A stretch of 64,000 nucleotides of DNA from Streptomyces sp. NBC_01571 (GTDB taxonomy: Bacteria; Actinomycetota; Actinomycetes; Streptomycetales; Streptomycetaceae). The notes beneath the pieces were generated by a model. The model was not told the origin of the DNA, did not search any database, and saw only the letters and a list, made by a program, of their open reading frames with translations. The position numbers were made by a program, and so were the translations under genes. Position 1 is the stretch's first letter. Each line of letters begins with the position of its first letter. Location: the NCBI RefSeq assembly GCF_026339875.1, contig NZ_JAPEPZ010000001.1, forward strand, positions 9,052,001 to 9,116,000, in the 5' to 3' direction. This document shows positions 8,903 to 17,552 of the stretch, piece after piece.

Positions 8903-10396
8903 TCAGTAGGCCCCCCTGCCCGCCACGACGGCCCCCACCGTCCGGCACAGCACCCCGAGGTCCCCCGACGGAGACCAGTTGTCCACGTACCTGAGGTCGA
9001 GGGCGACCGTCTCGTCCCAGGAAAGGTCGGAGCGGCCGCTGATCTGCCACAGGCCGGTGAGCCCCGGCTTGACGGCCAGCCGACGCCGCTCCACCTCGTC
9101 GTAACCGGCTGCCTCGTCGGGCAGCGGTGGTCGCGGACCGACCAGGGACATGTGTCCCTGCACCACGTTGAACAGCTGGGGCAGTTCGTCCAGGGAGCAG
9201 CGGCGCAGCACCCGTCCGACGCGGGTGATCCGTGGATCACGACGGATCTTGAACATTCGGCCATCCTGCTCGTTGGTCCCGGTCAGCTGATGCCTCAGCC
9301 GTTCCGCGTCGGCGACCATGGTGCGGAACTTGGCCATGGTGAACGGCTTTCCGCCGCGTCCGATGCGCATCTGCCGATGCACGGCGGGCCCCGGCGAGTC
9401 CATCCGTACGGCGAGGGCCACCGTCACCAGCACTGGGGCGAGCAGCACGATCAGCAGCGCCGCGCCCAGCCGGTCCGTCACCGACTTGACCAGCGTCGCG
9501 AGCCCCCGCCTCAGGGGAGGGGCCACGGTCAGCATGGTGAGCCCGGCCACGGAGACGATGCCCACCCTGCGCCCGGCAACCTCGGTCAGACCCGGTACGA
9601 CCACGAGCGGACACTCCTCGCCGTGCAGGGCCCACGACAGCCGCCGCAGGCGCGTTCCGGTCATGTACGGTCCCGGCACGACGAGGACCACGTCCGCGTG
9701 GAGTCGCCGGGCCGCCGTCAGTACCGGGGCGGAGTCGGCCGACAGGTGTGTCGGCGCCTGCCGGCTGATACGGGTGGCGATCGGAGCCAGTGCGTGCGGG
9801 TCGTCGTCGCCGATCGGGCACACCCCGACGACGACGAACTCGTGATCGGTCCGTTTCGCGAGATGGCTCACCAGACCATCGACAGCGTTGGCCTCCCCGA
9901 TCACCAAGGCCCGGCGGACGATCCGGCCGTCGCGGCGTCGGGCGGCCAGATGACGGTGGATCAGAGTTTGAACGATGGCGCTCGTCGGGGCGCAGGGCGC
10001 CAGGCCGGCCAGCGCAAGGAGGAACGGGGACTCCTCGCCTGTCGCCGCCCGCACCACCGCGAGCAGTCCCACCAGCACCAGCCAGTCCTGCAGTGCCGGG
10101 CCGACATTGTCGCGCTCACCGAGACGGCGGTCGCCGTAGCGGTCTCGTGCGCCGCGCACGAGCAGCCATGCTGCGGCCGCCACCATCGCGTACGCCACGG
10201 CATGCGTGCCGCCGGCCAGCTCGAAGGCCAGATACACCGGGCCCGCGGCGCCGGCCACGTCGCCGATGACAGCGGCCGGCCCGTACCAGACGGGCTTGCC
10301 GGTGCGGCGCCCGGTCGGCGGCTGCTCCCGGATGATCTGTGTCTGCTCAAGTCTTGCCACTGGTACGTGGGGCATCGTCTCCCCGAACAGCCACAT
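8903..10396 (-). CDS. Undecaprenyl-phosphate sugar phosphotransferase (exopolysaccharide initiating enzyme)
   Basis: A 497-residue polyprenyl glycosylphosphotransferase that would start a glycan by putting a sugar-1-phosphate on the lipid carrier at the inner membrane face. The N-terminal half has several hydrophobic segments and a cytosolic nucleotide-binding-like region (RRALVIGEANAVDG). The C-terminal PF02397-type domain is clear: PALLIVLLAPVL, KFRTMVADAE, SLDELPQLFNVVQGHMSLVGPRPP and KPGLTGLWQISGR. The start is supported by GGAGGG a few bases before ATG 10396. It is upstream of the toroid gene in the same direction and is probably the priming enzyme for the polymer made by this locus. Confidence 0.9.
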   Translation of the reverse strand: MWLFGETMPHVPVARLEQTQIIREQPPTGRRTGKPVWYGPAAVIGDVAGAAGPVYLAFELAGGTHAVAYAMVAAAAWLLVRGARDRYGDRRLGERDNVGPALQDWLVLVGLLAVVRAATGEESPFLLALAGLAPCAPTSAIVQTLIHRHLAARRRDGRIVRRALVIGEANAVDGLVSHLAKRTDHEFVVVGVCPIGDDDPHALAPIATRISRQAPTHLSADSAPVLTAARRLHADVVLVVPGPYMTGTRLRRLSWALHGEECPLVVVPGLTEVAGRRVGIVSVAGLTMLTVAPPLRRGLATLVKSVTDRLGAALLIVLLAPVLVTVALAVRMDSPGPAVHRQMRIGRGGKPFTMAKFRTMVADAERLRHQLTGTNEQDGRMFKIRRDPRITRVGRVLRRCSLDELPQLFNVVQGHMSLVGPRPPLPDEAAGYDEVERRRLAVKPGLTGLWQISGRSDLSWDETVALDLRYVDNWSPSGDLGVLCRTVGAVVAGRGAY

Positions 10397-10584
10397 TCGC
10401 CCTCCAAGAATGGCAAAAAAGGACTATTCGAGTGTGAATGGCTGGCCGCTGAACAGCGGGGCGCGACGCTGAGCGGCGGGCAACTCTCACCCGATGAGCA
10501 GAGCTCCATGCCTCATGCATATGCACACAGCGGGTGGCCGAGGGGTCCCCAGGAGGACACCGAAGAGGTGTGCGAAACCGTCCG

Positions 10585-11050
10585 TCCGTCGGCCGGGGCC
10601 GGCGCGACACGGAAAATTCTGGGCCGGAGCTTCCCGGTGATCAGGAACTGATGGGTGCCGGGACCGCCGCGATGCCGTTCAAGGTGGACCCCGGGACGAG
10701 TTCGTCCTCGCGCAGCGGGCCCAAGGCATCGACGCTCGCCGTCACCGCCCCGGTGACGGGACGGACGCGCACGATCCGGTCGGTGAAGAGCACGTTCGCA
10801 TACACAGCGGCACCGACGCACTCCACTCGTTCAGCTCCGTCACCGGCCGGCCCTCTCCGGTCACGGCGGCCTCGGCCGTCTTCGAAGGCGTCCTGGGGTC
10901 ACGGAACGTCAATCGTGCCGAACCGTCGCTGGTCACCAGCCGGTGGAGGTCCCGCTCGGGGCAGACGCCCCAGACGTCCTGGTACGGGACGAGACGCAGC
11001 TCCTTGAGCGTCCCGACGTCGCGCGCGACGGCGGTCCGGTTCCGAGATCT
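10585..11050 (-). pseudogene. Broken glutaminyl-peptide cyclotransferase (glutamine cyclotransferase)
   Basis: Three reading frames on this strand each carry a consecutive piece of one beta-propeller glutamine cyclotransferase. About 11044-10825 reads RNRTAVARDVGTLKELR and VTSDGSARLTFRDPRT. 10826-10641 continues with ECVGAAVYANVLFTDRIVRV and VTASVDALGPLREDELVPG. About 10659-10585 ends with GTHQFLITGKLRPRIFRVA. At least two frameshifts separate the pieces, and the N-terminal half of the normal protein, including any signal peptide, is missing. The intact enzyme cyclises N-terminal glutamine on secreted proteins. The remnant lies between the sugar transferase and the DUF4012 gene and should make no working protein. 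Confidence 0.7.
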
Positions 11051-11201
11051 CAGCCAACCCGCAGGTGCTCGACCCGATGCGCGGCGACCCGCGCCGCGCA
11101 TCGGCGGCCGCGGATGCCGGATCGGCCGCGCGTTGCTCTCCCGGCGCGCACGACACGAGCAGGGCACACTCACGAGCACCGCCCCGGTGCGGCTCAGACG
11201 C

Positions 11202-13082
11202 TCAGACACGGCAAGAGCCACCCGGTTTCAGTGTGGTTCGCAGTGGCGTCACCAGGGACTGCTGCAGGAGGGCCGGGGCACGGTCCGCGTGAGGCTCCAG
11301 CAGGTGCAGCACCAGCGTGCGGCTGGATTGGGCCGGCAGCTCCAGGTCCAGGGTGTACACCGAGTGGCCGCGTTCGACGCCGGGTGCGAGCTCCACCGGG
11401 CGGCCGTCCAAGGTGGCGCCGGTCAGGGTGGCGCCGACGCCCGCGTAGTACGACACCAGGAGCCGGTTGTCGCCGGGCCGGGTGCGGTAGGGCGGAGAAT
11501 CCTCCCGCAGCGTGACGTAACCAGGTAGCCCGGAGTCCGGGGCCCGGTTGGTCAGGGTCACGGTCGCGGTGACCGGGCGGTCGCCGCTGGAGCAGCCGTT
11601 CGCTTCCCAAACCAGGCTCCGGTCGAGGTAGTAGTCCAGTTTGGAGCCGGCCGCGTTGTTCACGATCAGCCCCGCGAAGGGGCCGGGAGTCTCCGGGAGC
11701 GTGCCCGAGTAGGGGCGCGACTCGATGAGACGCTGCTCCGCCGCATGCGCGCTCCACACTTTCAGCCGTCCGTCCCGCTGGGAGTCGTTCAGGGCGACGA
11801 GCAGGGCGGGCAGTCGGCGCATGTCGCTGGTCGCGGTGATCAGGGGACCGGCGGCGGCGCGGGCCGCATCGACGAAGAACGCCTTGCGCCGGGCGACGTT
11901 GTCGTACATCGCGTAGCTGGCCCGTTCGGTGAGGTCCACGACGTTGTCGGCGGTGAGCTCGGTGCCGCCCGCCATGCGGGCCGGGCCGGTGACGCGCAGG
12001 AAACGGCTCAGTGTGGTGGGGTCGACGGCGAACACGCCGTCCACGCGCTCGCCGGTGTGTTTGCGCCACGCCGCGGCCCAGATGCGGGCCGCGTAGGGAA
12101 AGTGCGGGCTCATGTTGGAGTTGGCCCACACCTGGGTCGGCTCGCTGCCCTGATAGCGGGCCGCGAAGCCGGCTCCCAGGTCGAGGTCCGTCTTCGCCGT
12201 GGCCATCTCGGTGTTGTTTCCGAACCGCTCGAAGGACAGATGACCCCGGTTGGCCGACAGCACGGCGAAAGCCCCCGGAACGCCCCCGGTGCCACGCGCC
12301 TCGGCGATGTTCTGGAATGCGAGGAAATAGCGCCGTTCCCCTCGCGCGCCGAGCATGGGCGGCAGGACGCGGGCAGCCAGGGAGGCGTCGGTCATCACGG
12401 GGCCGAGGCGGTCCATCTGCCCTGCGAGTCGGGCCCGGGCCCGGTCGGCTGCCGGTAGCCAGGTGGACCGGGGCAACCCGTTCACGTCGGCCTGCACCTC
12501 GACGGCGGTGCGGGCGGCCTGGACGACTTCCGGCGCGTGTTCCTGCAAGGTCATGAGTGCCTCGGACATCCCGTCACCGCGGCTGTCCGGCATGGGTGAT
12601 GGCAGGGCTCGCACCAGCGGGGACAGCACATCGCCTGCCAGCCGATCGGCGGCGTACGCGGCCCCGCGTACGGTTTTCACCGGGCCGCCAAGGAAAGGCA
12701 GCGCGGCTGCGGGGTACCAAGCCGGGCCGGTGGTGAGTTGATGCGCCCGAGCGGCATGGTCGGCGGCGGAACGGACCTCCCGTTCCCGCTCCTGGGCGAA
12801 CCCGGGCACAGCACCGGAGGCCGCGCCGGGCACGGGCGCGACCGACTGCCGCAGCGCGTCGAGGTCCCGTCCGGCCGCGAGCAACTCCGAACGGGCGAGC
12901 AGCCCCGTGACACCGACCCAGACCGCGCCTGCCAGTGGGAGCGCCGCGGCGGCCAACAGGGTGTTCCTGAGCACGCGACGGCGGCCCGGCGCCCCTTCGC
13001 GGGAGCGGCCGGGCCTGCGCGTGCGGAAGGCTACTCGGCTGGGGCGCCTTGGTTCCGCCGTGCCGATGTCCTGCTCTGTCAT
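11202..13082 (-). CDS. DUF4012 domain-containing membrane protein
   Basis: A 626-residue protein with a short basic cytoplasmic N-terminus, one membrane anchor at about residues 39-62 (LRNTLLAAAALPLAGAVWVGV) and a long outside part. The external region has the DUF4012 hallmarks RRYFLAFQNIAEARGTGGVPGAFAV and RIWAAAWRKHTGERVDGVFAVDPT. Its function is unknown. In actinobacteria the family is often found beside exopolysaccharide genes, so a role in extracellular glycan handling is inferred only from position. It overlaps the upstream secreted-protein gene by 4 bases (ATGA), so the two are translationally coupled and probably work together. Confidence 0.85.
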   Translation of the reverse strand: MTEQDIGTAEPRRPSRVAFRTRRPGRSREGAPGRRRVLRNTLLAAAALPLAGAVWVGVTGLLARSELLAAGRDLDALRQSVAPVPGAASGAVPGFAQEREREVRSAADHAARAHQLTTGPAWYPAAALPFLGGPVKTVRGAAYAADRLAGDVLSPLVRALPSPMPDSRGDGMSEALMTLQEHAPEVVQAARTAVEVQADVNGLPRSTWLPAADRARARLAGQMDRLGPVMTDASLAARVLPPMLGARGERRYFLAFQNIAEARGTGGVPGAFAVLSANRGHLSFERFGNNTEMATAKTDLDLGAGFAARYQGSEPTQVWANSNMSPHFPYAARIWAAAWRKHTGERVDGVFAVDPTTLSRFLRVTGPARMAGGTELTADNVVDLTERASYAMYDNVARRKAFFVDAARAAAGPLITATSDMRRLPALLVALNDSQRDGRLKVWSAHAAEQRLIESRPYSGTLPETPGPFAGLIVNNAAGSKLDYYLDRSLVWEANGCSSGDRPVTATVTLTNRAPDSGLPGYVTLREDSPPYRTRPGDNRLLVSYYAGVGATLTGATLDGRPVELAPGVERGHSVYTLDLELPAQSSRTLVLHLLEPHADRAPALLQQSLVTPLRTTLKPGGSCRV

Positions 13083-13708
13083 GAATCGCGGCGTCGGCGC
13101 ACGGCCAGCATCGTGCCCCCGCTCGCGGCGACCAGCCCGGCCGCGATGCCGCCCACTGGCAGGGCCCGCTCACTGCCGGCGGCAGTCAGGGCCGAGGGAC
13201 GATGGGCGTTGCCCCGTCCGTCATGACCGGCGTTTCGGTTCGAACCAGAGGAGCCGCCGGGGCGCTCGGGCCCGCTGTGACCGTGACCGTGCTTCACGCG
13301 CAGCACCTTGATACGGGCGGAGAGCTCCAGCCTGGACTTGCGACCCTCCAGCTCGAAGGTGTGGTACCCCGGCTTGGTCCTTCGCGGGACGGTCACCTTA
13401 CCCCTGACAACTCCCTGAGCGTTCGCCCTGAAATTGCCCAGGACGACCTCGTGCGAGTGCAGTTCCGCCACGACCCGCTCAAAGGGGATGAAGCAAGTGC
13501 CACGGAATGTCAGCGAGCCCCCGGCGGGTACCACGGTGCGGCTCAAGGTGAGCCGCGGGGAGACCGGCGGGTACCCGTGGCACGCCGGGGAAGCCGACTG
13601 TGCCTGGGCGCTCTGCGCCCCCACCAGCGGCGCGGCAACGAGCACAGCAGTTGATGCTGCCGATGCCAGAGCGACCCGCCATCTGGGCGATGCCATCATC
13701 TTCTTCAC
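13079..13708 (-). CDS. Secreted, membrane-anchored small surface protein, unknown function
   Basis: A 209-residue protein that I cannot assign to a named family. It has a Sec signal peptide (residues 1-36, ending VGAQSAQAQSA), a folded region of about 100 residues that looks like an Ig-like beta-sandwich (LTLSRTVVPAGGSLTFRG), a Gly/Ser/His-rich linker and a C-terminal hydrophobic helix followed by RRRRDS. LTAAGSERALPVGG before the helix resembles a degenerate LAxTG sortase signal but lacks the Thr-Gly pair, so simple membrane anchoring is more likely. It is the first gene of a two-gene unit, ATGA-coupled to the DUF4012 gene. Its promoter should lie in the AT-richer gap to the kinase gene. Confidence 0.75.
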   Translation of the reverse strand: MKKMMASPRWRVALASAASTAVLVAAPLVGAQSAQAQSASPACHGYPPVSPRLTLSRTVVPAGGSLTFRGTCFIPFERVVAELHSHEVVLGNFRANAQGVVRGKVTVPRRTKPGYHTFELEGRKSRLELSARIKVLRVKHGHGHSGPERPGGSSGSNRNAGHDGRGNAHRPSALTAAGSERALPVGGIAAGLVAASGGTMLAVRRRRDS

Positions 13709-14031
13709 TCTCCTGGATCTCAGTCAGGGCCAGGCTGCAACGTCGGCCGTATGCAAGACCTGGATGCCAATATCTGGATACATGGAATAAATGGATATAT
13801 GGCTCCGGCTGGCGTGGCGCCGCTCAGAAGTCACCCGATGGTGGAGCGCTTGGTTCTCGATGGCTCACACCGCCACCCCGGCGGGACGGCGTGCGGCGCG
13901 CGGGTCGTTGGTGGGCCGACACAGGGGTGGCTCCGGCGGTTGGCGCGCGCGAGTCCCTATCGTCAGCCGCGTACACAGGGAACGGAACATTCCATATCGG
14001 GTGGTTCCCTCGGTCTCATGAGGGGTGCAGT
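13709..14031. promoter_or_regulatory. AT-richer divergent intergenic region
   Basis: This 323-base gap separates the secreted-protein gene and the tyrosine-kinase gene and must hold both promoters. Around 13765-13805 the composition drops well below the local GC level and carries near-repeats of ATGGATAT. I see no convincing -35/-10 pair and no open frame with gene-like codon use. GAGGGG at 14020-14025 is the ribosome site for the kinase. Confidence 0.5.
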
Positions 14032-15486
14032 TTGGATCTCCAAGGATTCGTGAAGGCTCTTGCCAGGCGTTGGCCGACCGTCGTGGTCTGTCTGGTTCTG
14101 GCAACCGGGGCGGCGCTCGCCGCGACGGGCTTGAGCACACCCGTCTACGAGGCGAGGACCCAGCTCTTCGTAGCCACCCGTACCGGCGACGACACCGCTC
14201 AGATGAACCAGGGGCAGAGCTTCTCGCAGGCGCGCGTTCAGTCGTACGCCGCGATTGTGACCACCCGTCAGGTGACTCGGCCCGTAGTGGAGGAGTTGCG
14301 TCTGCGCACCACGCCGGAGGAACTGGCGTCGCGGATCACCGCCGTCGCACCGCTCAACACCGTGCTCATCGACATCACCGTCCGGGACACCGAGCCCAGG
14401 CGTGCGGCGCGCATCGCCAACGCCGTCGCGCAGCGGTTCAGCGCGGTCGTCGAGCGACTGGAGGCGCCCAAGCCCGCGCCCGGCTCGAAGGGATCAGGAA
14501 AGCGCAGCCGTACAACCGGCGGCGCCTCACCCGTCTCCTTGGGCGTCACCCAGGAAGCCGTCGCTCCCGCCGGTCCGACCTCCCCCCGCCCACTGCTGAA
14601 CCTGGTCGCAGGTGTACTTGGCGGCCTGCTGCTCGGTGCCGGAGTCGTCGCCCTGCGCGAGACCCTCGACACCACGTTCAAGACCAGCGAAGCGCTGGGC
14701 GAGTTCACCACGCTGCCGGGTCTCGGTACCATTCCGTACGACAGGACCGTCCCCCGGCAGCCGCTCGTCAGCGCCGACAACCACTCCCAGCGTGCCGAAG
14801 CCTTTCGTAAGCTTCGTACCAACCTGAAATTCTCGCAGGTCGACCAGCCGCCCAGGATCATCGCCGTGACAAGTTCGGTGCCTGGTGAGGGTAAGACCAA
14901 CACCGCTGTGAACCTCGCCCTCTCGCTCGCCGAGGCAGGTCTCTCGACCTGTCTCGTGGACGGCGACCTGCGCCGACCGTGCGTGGCCTCGACTTTCGGT
15001 CTCGTCCAGGACGCCGGTCTGACCACCGTGCTCATCGGACAGGCCCGCATCGAGGACGTGATGCAGCAGGCCGGCGATCGGCTCTCGATTCTCGCCAGCG
15101 GCGCCGTACCACCGAACCCCACGGAGCTGCTCGCCTCGGCGCGCATGGAACAGGTACTGCGCGAACTGGCGGACACCTACGAGGTCGTGATCGTCGACAC
15201 CGCGCCGGTGCTGCCGGTTGCCGACACCCTGGGACTCGCCTCCTTCGCTCAGGGCGCACTGCTCGTCGTCCGCGCCGGGAAGACCAGCCGGGAACAGGTC
15301 CGCACCGCCGCGGAGTCGCTGGACCGCGTGAGTGTCCGCGTCCTCGGCACCGTCTTCAACATGGCTCCGGTGCCCCGGGGCAATCGCTACGGCACCTACG
15401 GGTCGTACGGTGAGCTGCCCGCTCCTCGCTTGTCGGACCCGCGGAAAGAGGCCGCCGCGGCGACACGCCTCGTGGACGAGAAATGA
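14032..15486 (+). CDS. Polysaccharide-biosynthesis tyrosine autokinase (Wzz/BY-kinase)
   Basis: A 484-residue fused chain-length regulator and bacterial tyrosine kinase. Two membrane helices (about residues 14-35 and 185-205) flank an extracytoplasmic Wzz-like region. The cytoplasmic kinase has Walker A SVPGEGKTNTAVNLA, Walker A' CLVDGDLRRP and Walker B VVIVDTAPVLPVAD. A Tyr cluster at the end (GNRYGTYGSYGELPAP) would be the autophosphorylation site. The TTG at 14032 is chosen because GAGGGG lies 6 bases upstream and the protein then begins MDLQGFVKALARRWPTVVV, as expected for the family; upstream in-frame codons lack gene character. It is ATGA-coupled to its phosphatase. BY-kinases control polymer length and export through phosphorylation cycles. 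Confidence 0.9.
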   Translation: MDLQGFVKALARRWPTVVVCLVLATGAALAATGLSTPVYEARTQLFVATRTGDDTAQMNQGQSFSQARVQSYAAIVTTRQVTRPVVEELRLRTTPEELASRITAVAPLNTVLIDITVRDTEPRRAARIANAVAQRFSAVVERLEAPKPAPGSKGSGKRSRTTGGASPVSLGVTQEAVAPAGPTSPRPLLNLVAGVLGGLLLGAGVVALRETLDTTFKTSEALGEFTTLPGLGTIPYDRTVPRQPLVSADNHSQRAEAFRKLRTNLKFSQVDQPPRIIAVTSSVPGEGKTNTAVNLALSLAEAGLSTCLVDGDLRRPCVASTFGLVQDAGLTTVLIGQARIEDVMQQAGDRLSILASGAVPPNPTELLASARMEQVLRELADTYEVVIVDTAPVLPVADTLGLASFAQGALLVVRAGKTSREQVRTAAESLDRVSVRVLGTVFNMAPVPRGNRYGTYGSYGELPAPRLSDPRKEAAAATRLVDEK

Positions 15487-16097
15487 CCCGGGTCCTGTTC
15501 GTCTGCACGGGCAACGTGCACCGTTCGGTGCTTGCCGAGCGGCTGCTGGCCGCGAGGCTTCCGCCCGGCTCGGCCGTACGGCCGGAGAGCGCCGGAACGC
15601 AGGCGCGGCCCCGGCCCGGCATGGAGGCCTCCACCAGGGTGGTTCTGGAGGAACTGGGCGGTGACGGGTCCGGCTTCGCGGCCCGCCGGCTCACCGCGCA
15701 GCTCGTCGCGGAAGCAGGGCTGGTCCTCGGGCTCGCGCACGAGCACCGGGAGGCCGCCGTACGGCTCGCGCCGACGGCGCTGCGGCGCTGCTTCACCCTG
15801 AAGGAGTTCGTACGTCTCGCCGTGGGAGGAGTCGACACGGTGCGGGGCGGGGAAGGTGCGGCGACCCCGCATGGCGACGTACCGGAGGGGCAAGTCCGGC
15901 CGGTCGCAGCCGGTTTCGACGCTGTGGTGACAGCCTCGGCCGGCCGCCGGGGTGCCATCGCCCCGGTCCGGCCCGCCGAGGACGACATCTCGGACCCGTG
16001 GGGCAGGCCCCACTCCGTGTTGTACGGGTGCGCCCGCGAGATCGACGGGACGGTGAGCACGCTCGCCCGGTTGCTGTGCGGCGGAGCGAGTCTCTGA
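15483..16097 (+). CDS. Low-molecular-weight protein-tyrosine phosphatase
   Basis: A 204-residue LMW-PTP. The P-loop CTGNVHRS (Cys8 to Arg14, CX5R) is at the N-terminus, and the general-acid aspartate lies in DDISDPWGRP near residue 168. It overlaps the kinase gene by 4 bases (ATGA), the classical kinase-phosphatase pair that sets the phosphorylation state of the autokinase. The protein is longer than many LMW-PTPs because of an insert of about 45 residues (around residues 112-155) before the acid loop. It is cytosolic. A hairpin terminator follows within 20 bases. Confidence 0.9.
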   Translation: MTRVLFVCTGNVHRSVLAERLLAARLPPGSAVRPESAGTQARPRPGMEASTRVVLEELGGDGSGFAARRLTAQLVAEAGLVLGLAHEHREAAVRLAPTALRRCFTLKEFVRLAVGGVDTVRGGEGAATPHGDVPEGQVRPVAAGFDAVVTASAGRRGAIAPVRPAEDDISDPWGRPHSVLYGCAREIDGTVSTLARLLCGGASL

Positions 16098-16114
16098 GGC
16101 GAAGGTCTGCGAGG

Positions 16115-16140
16115 GACCCCACGCGGCCAGGGTGGGGGTC
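16115..16140 (+). terminator. Hairpin after the kinase/phosphatase operon
   Basis: GACCCCAC and GTGGGGGTC pair around a 9-base loop with one bulged G, 18 bases after the phosphatase stop. It is likely the operon terminator. Confidence 0.55.
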
Positions 16141-16320
16141 AAGAAACACGCCAGGGCCGCGGCGGGCCGAAGGCGCGGAGCGCGCAGTGGTCCTGCCGCC
16201 TCTCGGGATGTCCCCCGAGGCGCGGGCCGCGACGCGACCCCCACCCATGGCGGAGCAGCGGGTCAGTGCAGCGCGCCGAGTCATCGGCCGACCGAATGGA
16301 CCTGGAGCGAGGAAACATCA

Positions 16321-16509
16321 ATGGCTCGTCCACCTGCGCTCAAGCTCGCCGAGGTCCTAGCGGAAATCAGGATGAGCCCGTCGGCTTTCTACCGCCTGCG
16401 TGCTCGCGGTCAGGCACCTCGAATGATCAAGCTGCCCAAGGGTGAACTGCGCTGCCGCCGCGCCGACCGTTTCGGGGAGGTGCACGGCTACGACGGTGAC
16501 CGGCTGTAG
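16321..16509 (+). CDS. Small helix-turn-helix protein, excisionase/AlpA-like
   Basis: A 62-residue protein starting at ATG 16321 with GAGGA upstream. Residues 8-46 (LKLAEVLAEIRMSPSAFYR, then RGQAPRMIKLPKGELR) are the winged-helix core of the MerR/AlpA/excisionase group found in integrative elements. The usual end of the family, a short helix after RRAD, is replaced by an unrelated sequence (RFGEVHGYDGDRL), so the C-terminus may be frameshifted. No integrase or tRNA attachment site is visible nearby, so it could be a relic of an integrated element or a stand-alone regulator. Confidence 0.6.
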   Translation: MARPPALKLAEVLAEIRMSPSAFYRLRARGQAPRMIKLPKGELRCRRADRFGEVHGYDGDRL

Positions 16510-16546
16510 GCTCCCGAACTCCCGCCGGTGGCCTTGAAACCGCGGG

Positions 16547-16566
16547 GCCGGGTGCGTTGACCCGGC
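16547..16566. terminator. Hairpin between the HTH and HAD genes
   Basis: GCCGGGT and ACCCGGC form a perfect 7-bp stem with a 6-base loop between two convergent genes, so it may end transcription from either side. Confidence 0.5.
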
Positions 16567-16612
16567 GTCGTGTCCGTCAGGAGGTGGGCGACGGTCGAGC
16601 CGGAGCCGTGGG

Positions 16613-17416
16613 TCACAGGACGAACTGCTCGACCGCGTTCGCGAAACCCTCATCCTCGTTGCTGGTCGTCACCCGCCTCGCCGCACGCTGGACCTCGTCG
16701 CCGGCGTTGCCCATCGCGATGGACAGTCCCGAGTGGGCGAACATCAGCACGTCGTTGGGCATGTCGCCGATCGTGGCGATCTCTTCGGGGGAAATCCGGA
16801 GCTTGGCCGACCAGTACTTCACGACACAGCCCTTGTTGGCCTGCGGATGGGTCACATCGAGGTAGTAGGGCTGCGAGCGGGCGGCCGAGACATGCTCGCC
16901 GAACTGCTCTCGCGCCGCGACCGCGGCCGCCTCCACGACCTGGTGGTCGTCGCTGACCCCGACGACCTTGGCGGTGCCCTGCTCGAGCCCGTCGAATCCG
17001 GGAACGAGCGTGGGCGCGAACTGCACGGTCCAGCTCTCGCGATCGACGTGCGGCCCCTTGAGATCGCGGACGTACCAGTCGGCGCCCCGGTAGATCCAGA
17101 CGCTGAGACCGAACGACTCCATCAGGGCGACGACCGGGGCCACCACCTCCTCGGGAATGACCTGCTGTTCGACAACGGTCATGTCCGGGTTGACGATGAG
17201 ACCTCCGTTGAAGGCGGCGAGTTCAGTGGTCAGCGCCAGTGGGTCGATGATCATGGACATGCCGCGGGGTGGTCTCCCGCTGGTCACCGCGAAGAGGATG
17301 CCGGCGTCGTGGAGCTTGTGGACCGCCCGGACGGCGCGGTCGGTGAGGAGCTTCTCGTTCGTGACCAAAGTGCCGTCGACGTCGGCAAGAAGCAGGCGGA
17401 TCGGTCGGGTCGGCAT
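16613..17416 (-). CDS. HAD-superfamily (Cof-type) hydrolase
   Basis: A 267-residue HAD phosphatase of the Cof/YbjI type. Motif I is LLLADVDGTLV, with the nucleophilic Asp and the second Asp two residues later. Motif II is FAVTSGRP. The motif III Lys is probably in QANKGCVVKYW, and motif IV is IGDMPNDVLMF. The cap inserted between motifs II and III is of the C2 type. Family members dephosphorylate sugar phosphates or cofactors; the substrate is unknown. GGAGG lies just upstream of ATG 17416. A TATAAT hexamer on this strand at 17504-17509 could be its -10 box. Confidence 0.85.
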   Translation of the reverse strand: MPTRPIRLLLADVDGTLVTNEKLLTDRAVRAVHKLHDAGILFAVTSGRPPRGMSMIIDPLALTTELAAFNGGLIVNPDMTVVEQQVIPEEVVAPVVALMESFGLSVWIYRGADWYVRDLKGPHVDRESWTVQFAPTLVPGFDGLEQGTAKVVGVSDDHQVVEAAAVAAREQFGEHVSAARSQPYYLDVTHPQANKGCVVKYWSAKLRISPEEIATIGDMPNDVLMFAHSGLSIAMGNAGDEVQRAARRVTTSNEDEGFANAVEQFVL

Positions 17417-17503
17417 CACGCCTCCGTGAGCTCTGGTCGCGGCAGGGGGGTCCGGGCGGGGGAGGGCGATATGACGGATCTCGAGGCATATGTGCGGATC
17501 AAA

Positions 17504-17509
17504 ATTATA
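17504..17509 (-). promoter_or_regulatory. Candidate -10 box for the HAD gene
   Basis: A perfect TATAAT on the minus strand in an otherwise GC-rich gap, about 88 bases before the HAD start. No clear -35 is seen 16-18 bases upstream, so support is partial. Confidence 0.35.
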
Positions 17510-17552
17510 TGGCGCAGTCTTTGCGGGGGCCTGACGACGGGCCACGCGCAAG

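Noticed and set aside
13600..14031. Upstream extension of the BY-kinase frame
   Set aside because: The stretch crosses an AT-richer promoter gap and the antisense of a secreted-protein gene; the family start MDLQGF is at TTG 14032 with a good ribosome site.
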